This document shows, one piece after another, positions 23,112 through 35,142 of a DNA stretch of 64,000 nucleotides. The position numbers and the translations under genes are program-made. The number at the start of each line of letters is the position of its first letter. Within the stretch, counting starts at the first letter, position 1. Origin of the DNA: Papaver somniferum (lineage: Eukaryota > Streptophyta > Magnoliopsida > Ranunculales > Papaveraceae). A model generated the notes under the pieces. The model searched no databases and was not told the origin of the DNA. It saw only the letters and a program-made list of their open reading frames with translations. The DNA lies in contig NC_039359.1 in assembly GCF_003573695.1 (NCBI RefSeq), positions 157,162,210 through 157,226,209 on the forward strand, written 5' to 3'.

Positions 23112-24211
23112 TGATGTGACTCAATAATTTTGTAGTAAAAAGGTTCGTTGAGACTTGTGAAAGCAAAAGAATTTAGACTTAAAAATTAAAGAAAACTTAA
23201 CTCAAAATTTGATTTCAAGGTATGAGAAAATAACCAAGACACTGATCACTATTACACATGAATGAATGATGGTAAATAACCCAAAACTCTAATTATCTTT
23301 AAGTCCCTTATTTTCTTAACTCACAAATAATCAGGCAAATTCTCAAAAATTAATTGTATCCCCTAAGCATAGATTATCTAATCAAATCATAACCTATCTA
23401 ATTGAATCACAACTAATGAAGAAAATTATGCAAACAATTAAAAACTCTGCAAAAGCAATGATTGAGCGAATTATAATTAAATATTAGAGAAAATATAATA
23501 GTTACCAAATTATTCATGTGGAAATAGCTTCCTCATTGCCCCTAGGATTGGGTTTAGCTCCTAATTATTACAAAGAAAACTAAATAGAAGAAATAAAAGA
23601 AAATTGTGAAACTGGCTACCGGCTCACCCCCCTCCACTTTGGTTGTGCTCTCTTACTCTCTATTTATACACACAAACCCATTAATCAAATATATTCTTCC
23701 ATAACTCCAAAAACTTCTTCTTTTTAATTAAAAATATCTTCAAGAATTTTTCTTCTTCTTTGTATTCTCTAAATTTCTTTATTATACCCAAATCTTCTTT
23801 AATTCGCAGAATCAAATCCAAGAGAAAATCCTCTAAGATATCTTTCATGTTTAATAGAAGATAACTTCCTTTTTTTCAAAACTCCGGTAATTAATACTCA
23901 TAGATTTCCTGTTTATAAGGAAGAAGATATTCTTGTCTTAAAAATTGTAAATCCTTTACTGTTGAAACCCAAATTTCTAGCCAATATTCTGTTTGAAAAT
24001 GAAGAAGAAGGTGGTGCCCCTATCCAAAGTGCAGGTGCCTTTATTAATTTTCTCAGAGAGGTGCAAGCATCACTATTCGAGCAACTTTTTCCACACAAAT
24101 GTATTTCTCCAAGAACACCTACACAAACATAAAAACACCATAATAAGTACAAAATCAAGCACTAACAATAGAGACACTGAGGACAAATTAGACACATAAA
24201 TGCGTCTATCA
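23112..24211 (-). repeat. 3' LTR of family A copy 2
   Basis: 1,100 bp, starting TGATAGACGCA at 24211 right after the polypurine tract. Nearly identical to 28241-29341. The ends align with the LTRs of copies 1 and 3, but the middle is different and shorter. Confidence 0.88.
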
Positions 24212-24226
24212 AATACCCCCAAACTT
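24212..24226 (-). other. Polypurine tract of family A copy 2
   Basis: On the minus strand AAGTTTGGGGGTATT abuts the LTR start. A second copy of the same motif lies at 25165-25178. Confidence 0.75.
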
Positions 24227-24364
24227 ATTATTTGCTAGTCCTCGAGCAAAACTAAAAAAATACATAAAACCGAGTTAATCTCGGGAGGGTTTACCAGAGG
24301 TGTGCCCACAAAACCATTACTCCAGACCCTAGCTATCTACGCAGAACCTTGGAAGGCACTAAAG

Positions 24365-24445
24365 AATCTCCTTGGTTGGTATACCTATTGACTATAGGAG
24401 GAAGAATCTCCTTGGTTGGTATACCTATTGACTACAGGAGGAAGT
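24365..24445. repeat. Tandem duplication, about 40 bp x 2
   Basis: GAATCTCCTTGGTTGGTATA...GGAGGAA occurs twice in a row in the 3' untranslated part of copy 2. A second local duplication (ACACAACTGGCATATACA...CCAGTGGTCGA) is at about 24698-24788. Confidence 0.8.
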
Positions 24446-25164
24446 ACCCTGATGCGAAATTCCAATTGTTATACACGAGTTTGCACTCAAGCATACTAAA
24501 ATTCATATAAAGTGACAGAGCTCTACTCAGATAGTTTATGGACATCATAGCCGGAGTCAACCAATCACATGGAAAGATTAAGAAGATGGATAAAGAAAAA
24601 GATGGTTTAAAGTGAACGGTGTTTCCCATATCTGTCTGTAGGCCTATGCCAGGATGAACCTATCCTAATGAACTGAGATACCGGTCTGACTAATATCAAC
24701 ACAACTGGCATATACAAGGGGACCAGTGGTCGATAAACCTAACTCTAGGTCAACACAACTGGCATATACATGGGCACCAGTGGTCGACTTTATTGAATTT
24801 ATTCCGGTTGGTCTGATGGTCTGGTCTTAATTTTTTTTTTTTTTGAAATCTCAATCACTCTATTTCACCCTAGCAATGGTAACAACTTGAATCGTGTGCC
24901 CCAGCAAATCACTTAAAAAATAAAAACAGAAGGATTAGGATTCAACGAGATATGGCGAAACTACCATGTTTTTTTTTAATTCTAATACCTGAGCTCTGTG
25001 CTTTTATGAATAGACTCTTTAGATGTTTCCATCTAATCAGATTGGTTCCTCAACTCCTACAACCAAGATGTTTCCATCCACTTAGATAGGTTAGTGCTAT
25101 CCTTAATAGGCATAAATTTCTAGGCTCTGGAGTTTATTTATACTGCAACTAAAAATTTTCTCCC

Positions 25165-25178
25165 ATACCCCCAAACTT
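25165..25178 (-). other. Second, internal polypurine-tract-like motif of family A
   Basis: On the minus strand AAGTTTGGGGGTAT follows ACATTGAGGACAATGTTAG about 950 bp before the LTR. Copy 3 has the same motif and context at 51404-51446. Conservation in two diverged copies suggests a role, possibly a central polypurine tract. Confidence 0.45.
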
Positions 25179-25353
25179 AAATCTAACATTGTCCTCAATG
25201 TTCTAAAGATAAAATTAAAAGCATGAACAAGGAGAAACTGTTACCACTTGAAGCAAAAGAGTCAAGGAAAGATATTAGCGTGTTGCATGAGCATGGGTTA
25301 CCTCCCAAGAAGTGCTAAGTTTAAAGTCTTCAGCCAGACATTGGAAGAATTAG

Positions 25354-26952
25354 TCACCTCGTAGAACCATATAGCAGTAGCCGAAATAATTGTGGGTCAT
25401 CTGAATCAAAAAGTGTTACCCACAAGAAGAGGAAACTGCAACAGACGAAGAAGATACAGAATATACCCTTGCTTAAGACAACTACATCTAGTTGTGGTTC
25501 AGGTTCAAGCTCTATAAAAGGGTCTAAATAAAAAGCTTTCATCGATTGGATTTACTCAAAGCTAAGATCCGGTTCAGGCATTAGAGTATGGAAAAACTCA
25601 ACTAAGAACTTAGAAGCACATAACAACAACCTGAATAATTGGGGATCCTCTAAGTCAATTAGATTTGACTCACAAAGTTGACCATAATAATGGTCCTTCT
25701 TAAGAAAATGTGTCGACCCTAATATCCTAAAGTAATTAATTTTAGTCTCAAAACTTAAATACCGACACATCTGAAAATCATATGTTCCCACAATTAGAAG
25801 AAAAGTTTTTGGTGGGAAAACAAAGTCAATCTTGGTATCATAGCCTGGGTTAACCACATCAACCAGAGGATGTGTTTCTAACAACTGAGCTTCTTTCTAG
25901 ACATCATTAGGTTCGGTAAAACATGTATGAAGATAATCTTGTAAGATGGTTGAGGCATATATGTCAAGTCCTACACGAGGTAACTTTCTAAGAGTTAAAG
26001 AACACGGAGAATGATAATCACCCCCAAACTTAGAGTTTTCTGTGTCTCTAGAAAGACTAGTCACAACTTCCCTAATTTCTAGGTCATCAGATTCTTGGAA
26101 ATGGTCAATTGATTCTTCTAAGTCAGGTTCATCCTCACTCATCTCTACGAGTTCATCTTCTTCGTCTAAGACTATTGTTTCTAAATCGCTAGACTCTAAA
26201 ACATTATTCTCAGAATAAACTCGTTCCTCTAAATCATTATCATCTTTGTAAACGGGAAATACTACATCGTCTAAAACGAGGGTATCTCTAGTCAAATCCT
26301 TGTCCTTTTGAATAGGTGAATAATTATTAAAATTATTTGGATTTTAACTAGAAATAATATTATCATTGTAAAGCTCAATTGGAGTAACCATTTCCTGATC
26401 ACTATTCCTACATAAGTATGATTCTCCATCAACACTATCCTCATCATAATAACATGAAAGAGATTGAACCTCATCTAAAATAGTGTCTCCAATTCTATCC
26501 TTGTCATCTTGATTAGGTGAATAAAAACTATCCTTATTTTCGAGGGTGGTATTGGGAAAACTACACTAGAAATTAAGACTATCCTGAGCAAGTTTTTCCA
26601 CAATCATATTTGTACTCTCAGTAAATTGCTTGAGGGTCTCTTCTAGAGATATCTTAGTTGACCGCTCTACTGACTCTTCTGGGAGAAGAATATTATAAGT
26701 CTCTTTCATAAATAACTTCTGTATTGACTCATTGAAACTATTGAGAGATTCTTTTAGACAAATAGAAGGATTGTTTTGCTCGTATGACCTGTGGGTATAT
26801 GGATAGTAATTGGGCTCACAATGGTATGGACCATAACCTTCAAAAGTTTCGCGTTCCCAATCACTATTCACACTATGGTCATAAAAAGGATAATGTCCAA
26901 GCTGCTCAGTCGGATACTCATTGTATTGGCTATTATAATACCAGTTCGACAT
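25354..26952 (-). pseudogene. Family A internal ORF, copy 2
   Basis: The ATG at 26952 begins MSNWYYNSQYNEYPTEQ. The frame is broken by a stop at 26566, others near 26345 and 25897, and a stop after LSFE near 25552. The pieces 25897-26295, 25552-25884 and 25354-25542 follow the same protein as copy 3. They include LSRDTENSKFGGDYH, LIDLEDPQLFRLLLCASKFL and the C-terminal hydrophobic segment IFCIFFVCCSFLFLWVTLF. The last part reads DDPQLFRLLLYGSTR. Function unknown. Confidence 0.7.
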
Positions 26953-27598
26953 CCTAATCGCAAGGTAATTCTAAACAAACACAAAGAAGGCTGACTCGAC
27001 CACAACAAGCCTATTTTATCTAGCAAACAAAAAGCATGATGGCTCCACTTAGATTGTTTCTAGACCAGCTTCTAATCCTTCAAAAGGGAATTCGTTACAA
27101 TTTAAGAAAACCCCTCTGGAATCAATCCGAGTCAAAGTAAGTTGAATAGAGGTGAGGGAAGATGCGTGGAGCTTTGATACCCAAGGCATCACCGTATTAC
27201 AAGGCGGCGCAGTCACGCATTCAACTCACAGAAACCATCATGAACTTCGAAGTATGCTTAAAAGAGTAACCAATATTTTTCGAATGACTTTCCTATTAAG
27301 CTCGTTACCCTATCGGTCTCGTTCTAGTCAGTATTTTAATCTTAGGTTCGTGTAGGTATCGTTTTCCTAAGGAGGGAAAGAAGAGAACGGTGATGAAATA
27401 CGAACCCTTATCTTGTATGGCCAGTTCTTGCCCTTTACTAGGAAATTAAAGAAGCCGTATTCAGTTCCTCGACATATATGCAAACGAAGGAATACAGTAA
27501 CTCGCTAGAAGGGGATTTGCGAGTGTTTCAACAAACTTACCTCCCGTTCCAGACGGGGGATGAACCGTTGTAGTCGACTCGGGCCACGACTCTTATGT
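26953..27598 (-). other. Partial leader of family A copy 2
   Basis: Corresponds to the leader of copies 1 and 3 but stops abruptly at 27598 (equivalent to about 2005 in copy 1). The primer-site side is missing. Confidence 0.6.
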
Positions 27599-28240
27599 CC
27601 TAGTTTAGGTAGAATTCCTTTTATTATCTTTTTAGTCGGTCATGCTAGCTTATATAAAGGCTAAGCCTTCTTGTTTGGAGAACACAATCTTTTATTATCA
27701 ATATTATTATTATTAATTTGATTATCAACTTTAATCTCTTAAATCTTGATCCTTGAATCAGATTTAACTAAGTTTCTGATGAAACTTAAATCTATCCCTG
27801 TTACCCTTAATCTGTGCTACACTATATATAAAACTTAAACGACAACAATTTTGAAGCTAATAATTTATGAATATGTTCCTCTTATAAAGGTATAAATACC
27901 TACTAAAAGTGCTCTGCATATCTACTAAAAATGAACACGTACCGAAATCCAAATCTCATTGTCTGTGTGCAGATCTTAATTTTAACGGTTAATTTTCAAT
28001 GTATCGGGTAGTAGTGTTATGTCACGGAATGTACACATTTTAGTAGAAGTGTGCCGTTATTAAAGTCTTATTAAGAAAAATACCTTTCGAAATGTGAGAT
28101 ATTGGGAATATGAGAGTGTATGTGGATCCATTACGGGTAAGGCTTATATTCATATGTATGTTCAGGTACTCTAGCCTGTAAGTAAGATGATCAAAAACAA
28201 AATATCGGTTTTTATTTTCAGATATAAAGTCGTGGGTTGA
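27599..28240. repeat. Copy of external flank inside family A copy 2
   Basis: 27599-27828 matches the end of the element B LTR (22468-22690), and 27829-28240 matches the flank 22691-23111. The right end is GTTGA against GCTGA outside. This sequence should not be inside the element; see the finding on this rearrangement. Confidence 0.85.
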
Positions 28241-29341
28241 TGATGTGACTCAATAATGTTGTAGTAAAAAGGTTCGTTGAGACTTGTGAAAGCAAAAGAA
28301 TTTAGACTTAAAAATTAAAGAAAACTTAACTCAAAATTTGATTTCAAGATATGAGAAAATAACCAAGACACTGATTCCACTATTACACATGAATGAATGA
28401 TGGTAAATAACCCAAAACTCTAATTATCTTTAAGTCCCTTATTTTCTTAACTCACAAATAATCAGGCAAATTCTCAAAAATTAACTGCATCCCCTAAGCA
28501 TAGATTATCTAATCAAAGCATAACCTATCTAATTGAATCACTACTAATGAAGAAAATTATGCAAACAATTAAAAACTCTGCAAAAGCAGTGATTGAGCGA
28601 ATTATAATTAAATATTAGAGAAAATATAATAGTTACCAAATTATTCATGCGTAAATAGCTTCCTCATTGCCCCAAGGATTGGGTTTAGCTCCTCATTATT
28701 ACAAAGAAAACTAAATAGAAGAAATAAAAGAAAATTGTGAAACTGGCTACCGGCTCACCCCCTCCACTTTGGTTGTGCTCTCTTGCTCTCTATTTATACA
28801 CACAAACCCATTAATCAAATATATTCTTCCATAACTCCAAAATCTTCTTCTTTTTAATTAAAAATATCTTCAAGAATTTTTCTTCTTCTTTATATTCTCT
28901 AAATTTCTTTATGATACCCAAATCTTTTTTAATTCGCAGAATCAAATCCAAGAGAAAATCCTCTAAGATATCTTTCATGTTTAATAGAAGATAACTTCCT
29001 TTTTTTCAAAACTCTGGTAATTTATACTCATAGATTTCCTGTTTATAAGGAAGAAGATATTCTTGTCTTAAAAATTGTAAATCATTTACTGTTGAAACCC
29101 AAATTTCTCGCCAATATTCTGTTTGAAAATGAAGAAGAAGGTGGTGCCCCTATCCAAAGTGCAGGTGCCTTTATTAATTTTCTCAGAGAAGTGCAAGCAT
29201 CACTAATCGAGCAACTTTTTCCACACAAGTGTATTTCTCCAAGAACACTTACACAAACATAAAAACACCATAATAAGTACAAAATCAAGCACTAACAATA
29301 GAGACACTGAGGACAAATTAGACACATAAATGTGTCTATCA
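28241..29341 (-). repeat. 5' LTR of family A copy 2
   Basis: 1,101 bp, TGATAGACACA...CATCA on the minus strand. Its outer end is 367 bp upstream of the USP start codon. Confidence 0.88.
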
Positions 29342-29346
29342 GCTGA

Positions 29347-29707
29347 TAACAAAGTGTAACACGCGACGTGCAGTACACCTTCTAAGTTCTAACAAAGGTA
29401 AATGTGGAAATGTGGCGACATCCAACGCACTCTACTTAATTATTTAATGTTGGCCTCCAACTATTTGATTCATGAACAATAATAGTCGTCGTGCCTGCCA
29501 TGCTTAAACTTTAAAATTCAACGGTGAAGGGAAAAACAATAGTATGCTAAATTGACAAATTCTATATGTTTATATATATAAAGTTTCCGACTGTAAAAAG
29601 AAGAGCATTGAATTTGCCAACATCTATATATGTCAATGTACGTATGATCGTACACCCACAATTTAAGACCCTGTTCTATTACAGTGAGAAAAAAAGAGAT
29701 TTGATCA
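29347..29707 (+). promoter_or_regulatory. Remaining USP promoter and 5' UTR
   Basis: About 360 bp between the LTR and the ATG. TATATATATAAAG at 29571-29583 is a good TATA box, about 125 nt before the ATG. Everything further upstream is now LTR sequence; the older upstream DNA is at 22691-23111. Confidence 0.6.
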
Positions 29708-31874
29708 ATGGCAATTGCAACAGCAGAAAAATTAATAGTAGTCGGAATCGATGAAAGTGACCAAAGTACACTTGAATGGACTCTTGATCATTTTTTCGTA
29801 CCTCTTGGTTCGAATTCTGTTTTTAAACTCGTGGTTGTTCATGCTAAACCTTCTCCATCTTCTGTTGTTGGCTTGTCTGGACCTGGTAATTTGAATCATT
29901 TTGATTTTCACTTTTCTTCAAGTTTTTGAAGTTTATATATAGAGACAGTTTGTTATCATTTTTGAATATTTTTTTGGCTGATTTAGGGGCTGCCGATGTT
30001 GTGGCAATTGTTGATGTTGATCTAAGAAAGACTTCAAAGAGAGCTTTGGAAAAGGCTAAAGACATTTGTATTGCAAAATCTGTAAGTCCATCACATACGT
30101 TATAACGATAATTTGTTTAGAGATTCTGATGATCTGAATTAGTTAAGAATGACAAGTACATCTGATTCTTAAGGTGTAAATGTGCCAAGGTACGTAGACG
30201 TAGCCGTGCTGACCATCCACTGGTTTCCTCTGATATTGCATTCCACTAATTAATCTTTTTCTCGTAAAATTAATGGCACTTTTTTTTATCCACATATTGT
30301 AAAATCAGGATTGATTACAGGACTGATCAGGGGATTTCCAGCAATTACACGAAACAAGCAACAAATACCAATACAATCACAATACCTAGAAACACATTTA
30401 CAAATCATAATCTCAATCAAAATCTTACTCATTACATACAATTTTCTCAGTAGTAGAACAAGTTTAAACGGCATAGTTTGGATTCTAATTAACCCATCCA
30501 AAGCATATAACACCCCTACAAACACTAGAGATGTTAGGATCCAACCATTTCTCAAGGTTATTTTTAAAAACAAAGTAAAACACATGACATAGGTATAGAA
30601 AAATCCAAATATCCACAAATTTAGCAAGGGATTTTTCAAAATAACAATAACAAAGATAACCTAAATCGGTCGTCGTCGGAAGAAATCGGTATAAGCTGAT
30701 TTGGATCTTCATCGGAATCAGTCTGGAAATGTTTGTTGTCGGTGTCTTTTGTATCTCTGGTTTAGTTTTCGGTGTCTTAGAACATGTTATTGTTGCTGGT
30801 GACTTTTAAAAACCTGTTGTTGAAACCTAAATCTTGAAAAACTAGCTGAAACAGAAATATATTCAAAGAAAACAGGATCGGCAAACTACCCTAGAACATG
30901 AATATCTCCTAAATCTAAAGCATGAAAAGTAATTCCGATCATCACCAACGTTAGGAAATGCAAATCCGCTTTGAATCGGTGGAGATGATGTTGCTGCTGC
31001 TTCAAGTTCTTTAGAAATCAGGACTAAAGATGAACATATGTTATGATTTCTTCTCATAAATTGATCACAAACCATACACGCGGGAACATCCATAGATCTT
31101 GAAAACAAACCCATAAAATCTCAAGAACAACGATAAAATAAAACTTAATCTAAAGGAAAACTAGATAAAAAAAAAACATGTAATAGATCAAGAGATAATA
31201 GAGCTTGCGTTGCTAGTTCATCTGCTCAGATTATCCCTTAACGAGCCGATCTGAGCAGAGGGGATTCAGGCAAAGAGGTTTTCGTTTCAAAGTTTTGGAA
31301 AGTTTTCGTTTTAATGTCTTTATAAATTAATGCCACTTGATCAAAAGGAAAATCACATGATTTTTTTTCTGGGATTTTTCTCGGTGAATGTAACATTTTT
31401 CTTACAGAGAGTGAGCCACAGATAACTTTCAAACGGAAACGTTGTACAGTTATATTTGTTGTGATCCTTTTCTAAAGGAATGGAATATACTTCTAATTAT
31501 ATGTGAAATTATTTTACGGCATATATATATACCCAGGTAAAAATTGATGATGTGATTTTCGAAGTGATGGAAGGGGATCCAAGGAAAGTGATGTGCGAGG
31601 CCGTAGAAAGACACCGTGCAACCATATTGGTTGTTGGCAGCCACGGTTATGGAGCAGTAAAAAGGTATACCGTAGCTGCCCCAACATGATCATATGGTAT
31701 GTTTGATGCATACTTTTGAAAGAGTAGTTTAAAATTCTAGGGTTATTTTTTCTCGTTTGCAGGGCTCTTTTGGGGAGTGTAAGTGACTATTGCGCCCACC
31801 ATGCTCATTGCAACGTGATGATCGTGAAGAAACCCAAGATAACAAACTCACTATGGAACATTTTTTCACTTTGA
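29708..31874 (+). CDS. Universal stress protein (UspA-like), 4 exons, 170 aa
   Basis: Small plant UspA-domain protein of the ATP-binding type, usually cytosolic and linked to stress responses. Exons are 29708-29885, 29987-30081, 31537-31664 and 31763-31874. All introns are GT-AG, the phases agree, and the total is 513 nt. The N-terminus KLIVVGIDESDQSTLEWTLD (residues 8-27) is the first strand, loop and helix. The nucleotide-binding signature G-x2-G-x9-G-S is intact (residues 125-139, GSHGYGAVKRALLGS), followed by SDYCAHHAHCNVMIVKKPK. The usual length is 160-175 aa, so it is complete. Intron 2 is long (1,455 bp). The LTR lies 367 bp upstream of the ATG, which may affect its expression. Confidence 0.95.
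30082..31536 (+). other. Long intron 2 of the USP gene
   Basis: The other introns are about 100 bp. The middle (about 30290-31400) is denser in minus-strand open frames and may hold an old insertion, but no element family was recognised. A 10-bp inverted repeat CTGCTCAGAT/ATCTGAGCAG lies at 31222-31258. Confidence 0.5.
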
Positions 31875-32475
31875 ATACCAACTTTTACATAAGAGGAATA
31901 TGTAGAAATGGAAAAACAAGAGCTTTATTCAAGGTAAAAATGAAAATAATGTTTTGTTTTCTTAAAATTTGTGCAGAATCTGAAAATATTTGTGGAACAG
32001 ACGAAGTATTTGCTTTTTGTTTACACGCAAAGTTTGGCACGCGATGTCTATTTGTGTTATGTTGTGAGTTTTGGGTCATGACGAGTACATTTCAAGTCAA
32101 AGTCAGTTTACTGGGAAAGGTATATTGATACCCTTCCAGTAAACTGGTACCTATAAAAAGTGTGTATATAATTTTACTAGTCGATTGAACGGTCAACTGA
32201 GGCGCTTTGGAACAATAACCCCATTTAGTTTCCCGACTAATTTTGAGCCTATGACTTCTGCTTGGTGCTTATCACTAGAATGAAAAAATATGGCCATTTT
32301 GAAATAATTAATTAGTGTTAATCATAGAAAAAAAATTATGTTAGATGTGAAATTTACTAGTGTGGACTCATCCTCAAATTATGAAAATTTTGATTCTTTA
32401 TTATTTGGAAAAATTCAAAATTTTGGATTCAAGAACAACAGCGGATACAACACATATACGTGACCGATTGTTGTT
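31875..32475. other. USP 3' UTR and downstream spacer
   Basis: AT-rich and non-coding. The open frame 31790-32128 overlaps the last exon in another frame and is a shadow. No further gene is seen. Confidence 0.4.
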
Positions 32476-32727
32476 GATGTTCTTGATCCATGAAGAACAT
32501 CAATCCGGAATCGCCATATTTCTTCATATTTGTGGTCGGTTGTTCTTGATGTTTTTGATCCATGAAGAACAACAACCAAGAATCCACATATGTCTTTCAT
32601 TTTTATGGATGATTAGTCTTGATCGATGTTCTTGATCCATGAAGAACATCAACCTAGAATCGGCGTTTGTTCTTCATTTTTATGACTGATTTTTCTTGAT
32701 GTTCTTTATCCATGATGAACATCAACC
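32476..32727. repeat. Hairpin minisatellite, about 74 bp x 4
   Basis: Units begin at 32476, 32548, 32625 and 32698. Each holds GATGTTCTT-GATCCATG-AAGAACATC, two 9-bp arms around an 8-bp loop, with minor changes. A fifth, isolated hairpin with the same arms but a different loop lies at 33226-33251. No coding role. Confidence 0.85.
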
Positions 32728-32769
32728 TAGAATTAGCATATGTTCTTCAGTTTTATGGCGATTGATATC

Positions 32770-35142
32770 GGTTGATACAATCCTCCACAAGTGTCGATTG
32801 TAAAAAAGCTCAAGCAAAATATTATTGTTTTATACATAAAAATACGTCCATAACCGGTGGATATAATTCCCTTCGTGTACTGAAGAAAACTGAAATTCAA
32901 GAGATTTTCCTATAAATGTTTTTCCCGGAATCGGTTTAATAAAAGCCCTTATCAACCATTTGTAAATATGGGTAATTGTTCGACTTTTATGCTCAAAATT
33001 TATTCGTTCTATGTAAGAATAACCTCATTCTTTTTGTGTTAAACTTGTCTCTACATTCTCTATAATATTCAGATAAAAACTTCTGGGTTTGGGTACAAGT
33101 TATGATTGTTCTTAGATCCAAGGATTCCATATTTTCATACCATATTTTTAAATAAAGAAAAATTGGGCACTTCCTTTAACCAAAGTCGGTTTATATGAAG
33201 GTCCACATCGACCGATTCTGGATATGATGTTCTTCAACCAAAAAGAACATCAATATACATCGATCGACGCAGTCATGAACATCGACCGGTTATTGCAGAT
33301 GTCGGTCAATTTTGACAAAAACATCGACTGGTTGTGGTTAAACACAGAAAATCTAAATTCTTTATAGTTCTCAATTTTGAATCGATAAACTAGTCACAAG
33401 TATAATTTAGACTAATGGGTTGCAATCGACGATGTTTAGTTTGAAATGAAATTTGAAAAAGGAATAATGAAATTTACTTTAAATCGATTGATGTAGTTAT
33501 GATCGATTGATGTAGTTAGGTTTTAATTTTAGTGTTGTGGAATTCAAAAAATTACCCCTATAGTCTATTTGCAAAAATATAAATAATATGTGGGATTTAT
33601 ACCCTATATAAAATCCATAGACTCAAAATTATCTATTTTATATCGTTTCCTAAAGCGCCCTTAAGTTCGGTCAATTCAAACTGTTAGCAAACATTACAAT
33701 CAAATTGGGTTCGATCGTTGTATTGGTGAATTTGGATCAGTTTGACTGATATCATCCATCGAAGCTTGACATATGCTCTTCAAAAAATTGAAAGAGAATC
33801 GCCCTTGGTCATCCTTTTAATAACTTTCTTTAAAATTGTTGAGGGTGTAAATATCTTTAGCTTCAAATTTTATATCTGCCATCTATATTTTTTTAGTCAG
33901 ACTTAAAGCTAAAGTAGTTATTTTTTATGCTTCACCTCCACTATATCATGACTTCCTCTGACTCCTATGCATTTTCCTGCAAATAACAAATCAATTATGG
34001 CAATGTTGTTACAGTTTACTCTTTAAACATAATTTTTCCCTATGAGTAAACATAAGTCTATTGATAATATTTGTATCCTCTCCATCGAAACTGATGACGG
34101 TATTCCTTTGGTTGTGCATGACATTGTTGTAGGAGCAAAGATGTTGTTTGATACTTTTAACTATGTTTTTATCATTTGGAAAAGTTACGATGAAAATACT
34201 ATCAAATATTGCTTTCTAGATTAACCAACAGGTAGTAACATAAATATAATTGGAAACCCTATTTTAGTATTGTGCTTATTGTTGAACTAGTAATTGAACC
34301 ATTCATGGAAGTTTATAGAAGCACCAAAGAAATTTATGTTAGTTTCAAGAAGTTGTCATACATATATTGCAAAGGAGTAATTCATGAAAATATGGTCAGG
34401 TTTTCTTTTCAGCAAGAACTAAAACTTTTGCATATAAGATCAACGTAACGTAGGGAATTATAATTTTTAGCATCAATATGTATAATTAATCCATCATTTC
34501 CAAAGGAAAAAATGGATGTTTGGTATGGTATCCATTTTCCATATTTTTCCCCAATCAACCACTAGAGCGTCGATTCTGTAGTTATCCTTCCATTCTGTTT
34601 TATATAGGGATTTCACAGTGAAATTCCCGTTTTCTGTCAGACTTCGTATCATTTCATGTTATAAAGAGCACTCATGATAACAGTACAATCATTCTGATTG
34701 AACCAATCTACATTCTCCTGTGTCATATAACAGATGTTTGACCAAGACAAGATCATGAGACAATTAATTTTCTTTTAAAAAATGATAAAGTTGTTGATTT
34801 TATCTATTTGTCCTCCTAGATATTTATTTTATTTAGATTATCAATTTTAAATGTAATTTTTCTTATGTATTAATTATACCTTCTGAAACCCCCTTCTAAA
34901 TTCAAGAATCATTTCATTTTGGACTGATACTCTTCCCAGAACATGATATCCTTAATGTACTTGGCTCTCATTACAAAAAATGATAGAGAATCTTGAATAA
35001 GACTCTAACCGTTTGTAGTTACCATAAATATGTTAAGAAATTCCATGTTCATGAATCATAATCCTCCTAAGATTTTTAGTTTACAAATTGCATCGTAAAG
35101 CCTTGAAATAAATACCTTTTGAATTATATATATATATATATA
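32770..35142. other. Unassigned AT-rich region
   Basis: No recognised gene. It contains GATCGA-rich short repeats around 33205-33330 and a 60-codon open frame (34042-34224, starting MSKHKSIDNICILSIE) without known similarity. It ends in a TA microsatellite at about 35124-35142. Confidence 0.4.

Larger units (their letters stand above)
22468..24211. repeat. Segmental repeat, copy 1 (partner 27599-29341)
   Basis: Contains the last 223 bp of the element B 3' LTR, 421 bp of non-repetitive flank (22691-23111) and the 3' LTR of family A copy 2. The partner starts abruptly at 27599 and ends with the other LTR at 29341, about 5.13 kb away. The copies differ by scattered substitutions and small indels, so a simple assembly duplication is less likely. 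Confidence 0.85.
23112..29341 (-). mobile_element. Family A LTR retrotransposon, copy 2, rearranged
   Basis: On the minus strand it begins TGATAGACACATTTATG at 29341 and ends ...GTCACATCA at 23112. The 5-bp target duplication GCTGA is at 29342-29346 and 23107-23111. It carries two LTRs of about 1.1 kb and the family A reading frame. Between the 5' LTR and the leader, the primer site and about 570 bp are missing. In their place stand a copy of the external flank (with GTTGA, the mutated duplication) and 230 bp of the element B LTR. No gag-pol is present. Confidence 0.88.

Noticed and set aside
22468..29341. Two separate full family A insertions in tandem
   Set aside because: There is only one interior and the outer target duplications match each other; the internal block is a copy of the outside flank.
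30286..31114. Minus-strand frames in USP intron 2 as a nested gene
   Set aside because: Short, overlapping in different frames, no domain, no promoter or splice support.
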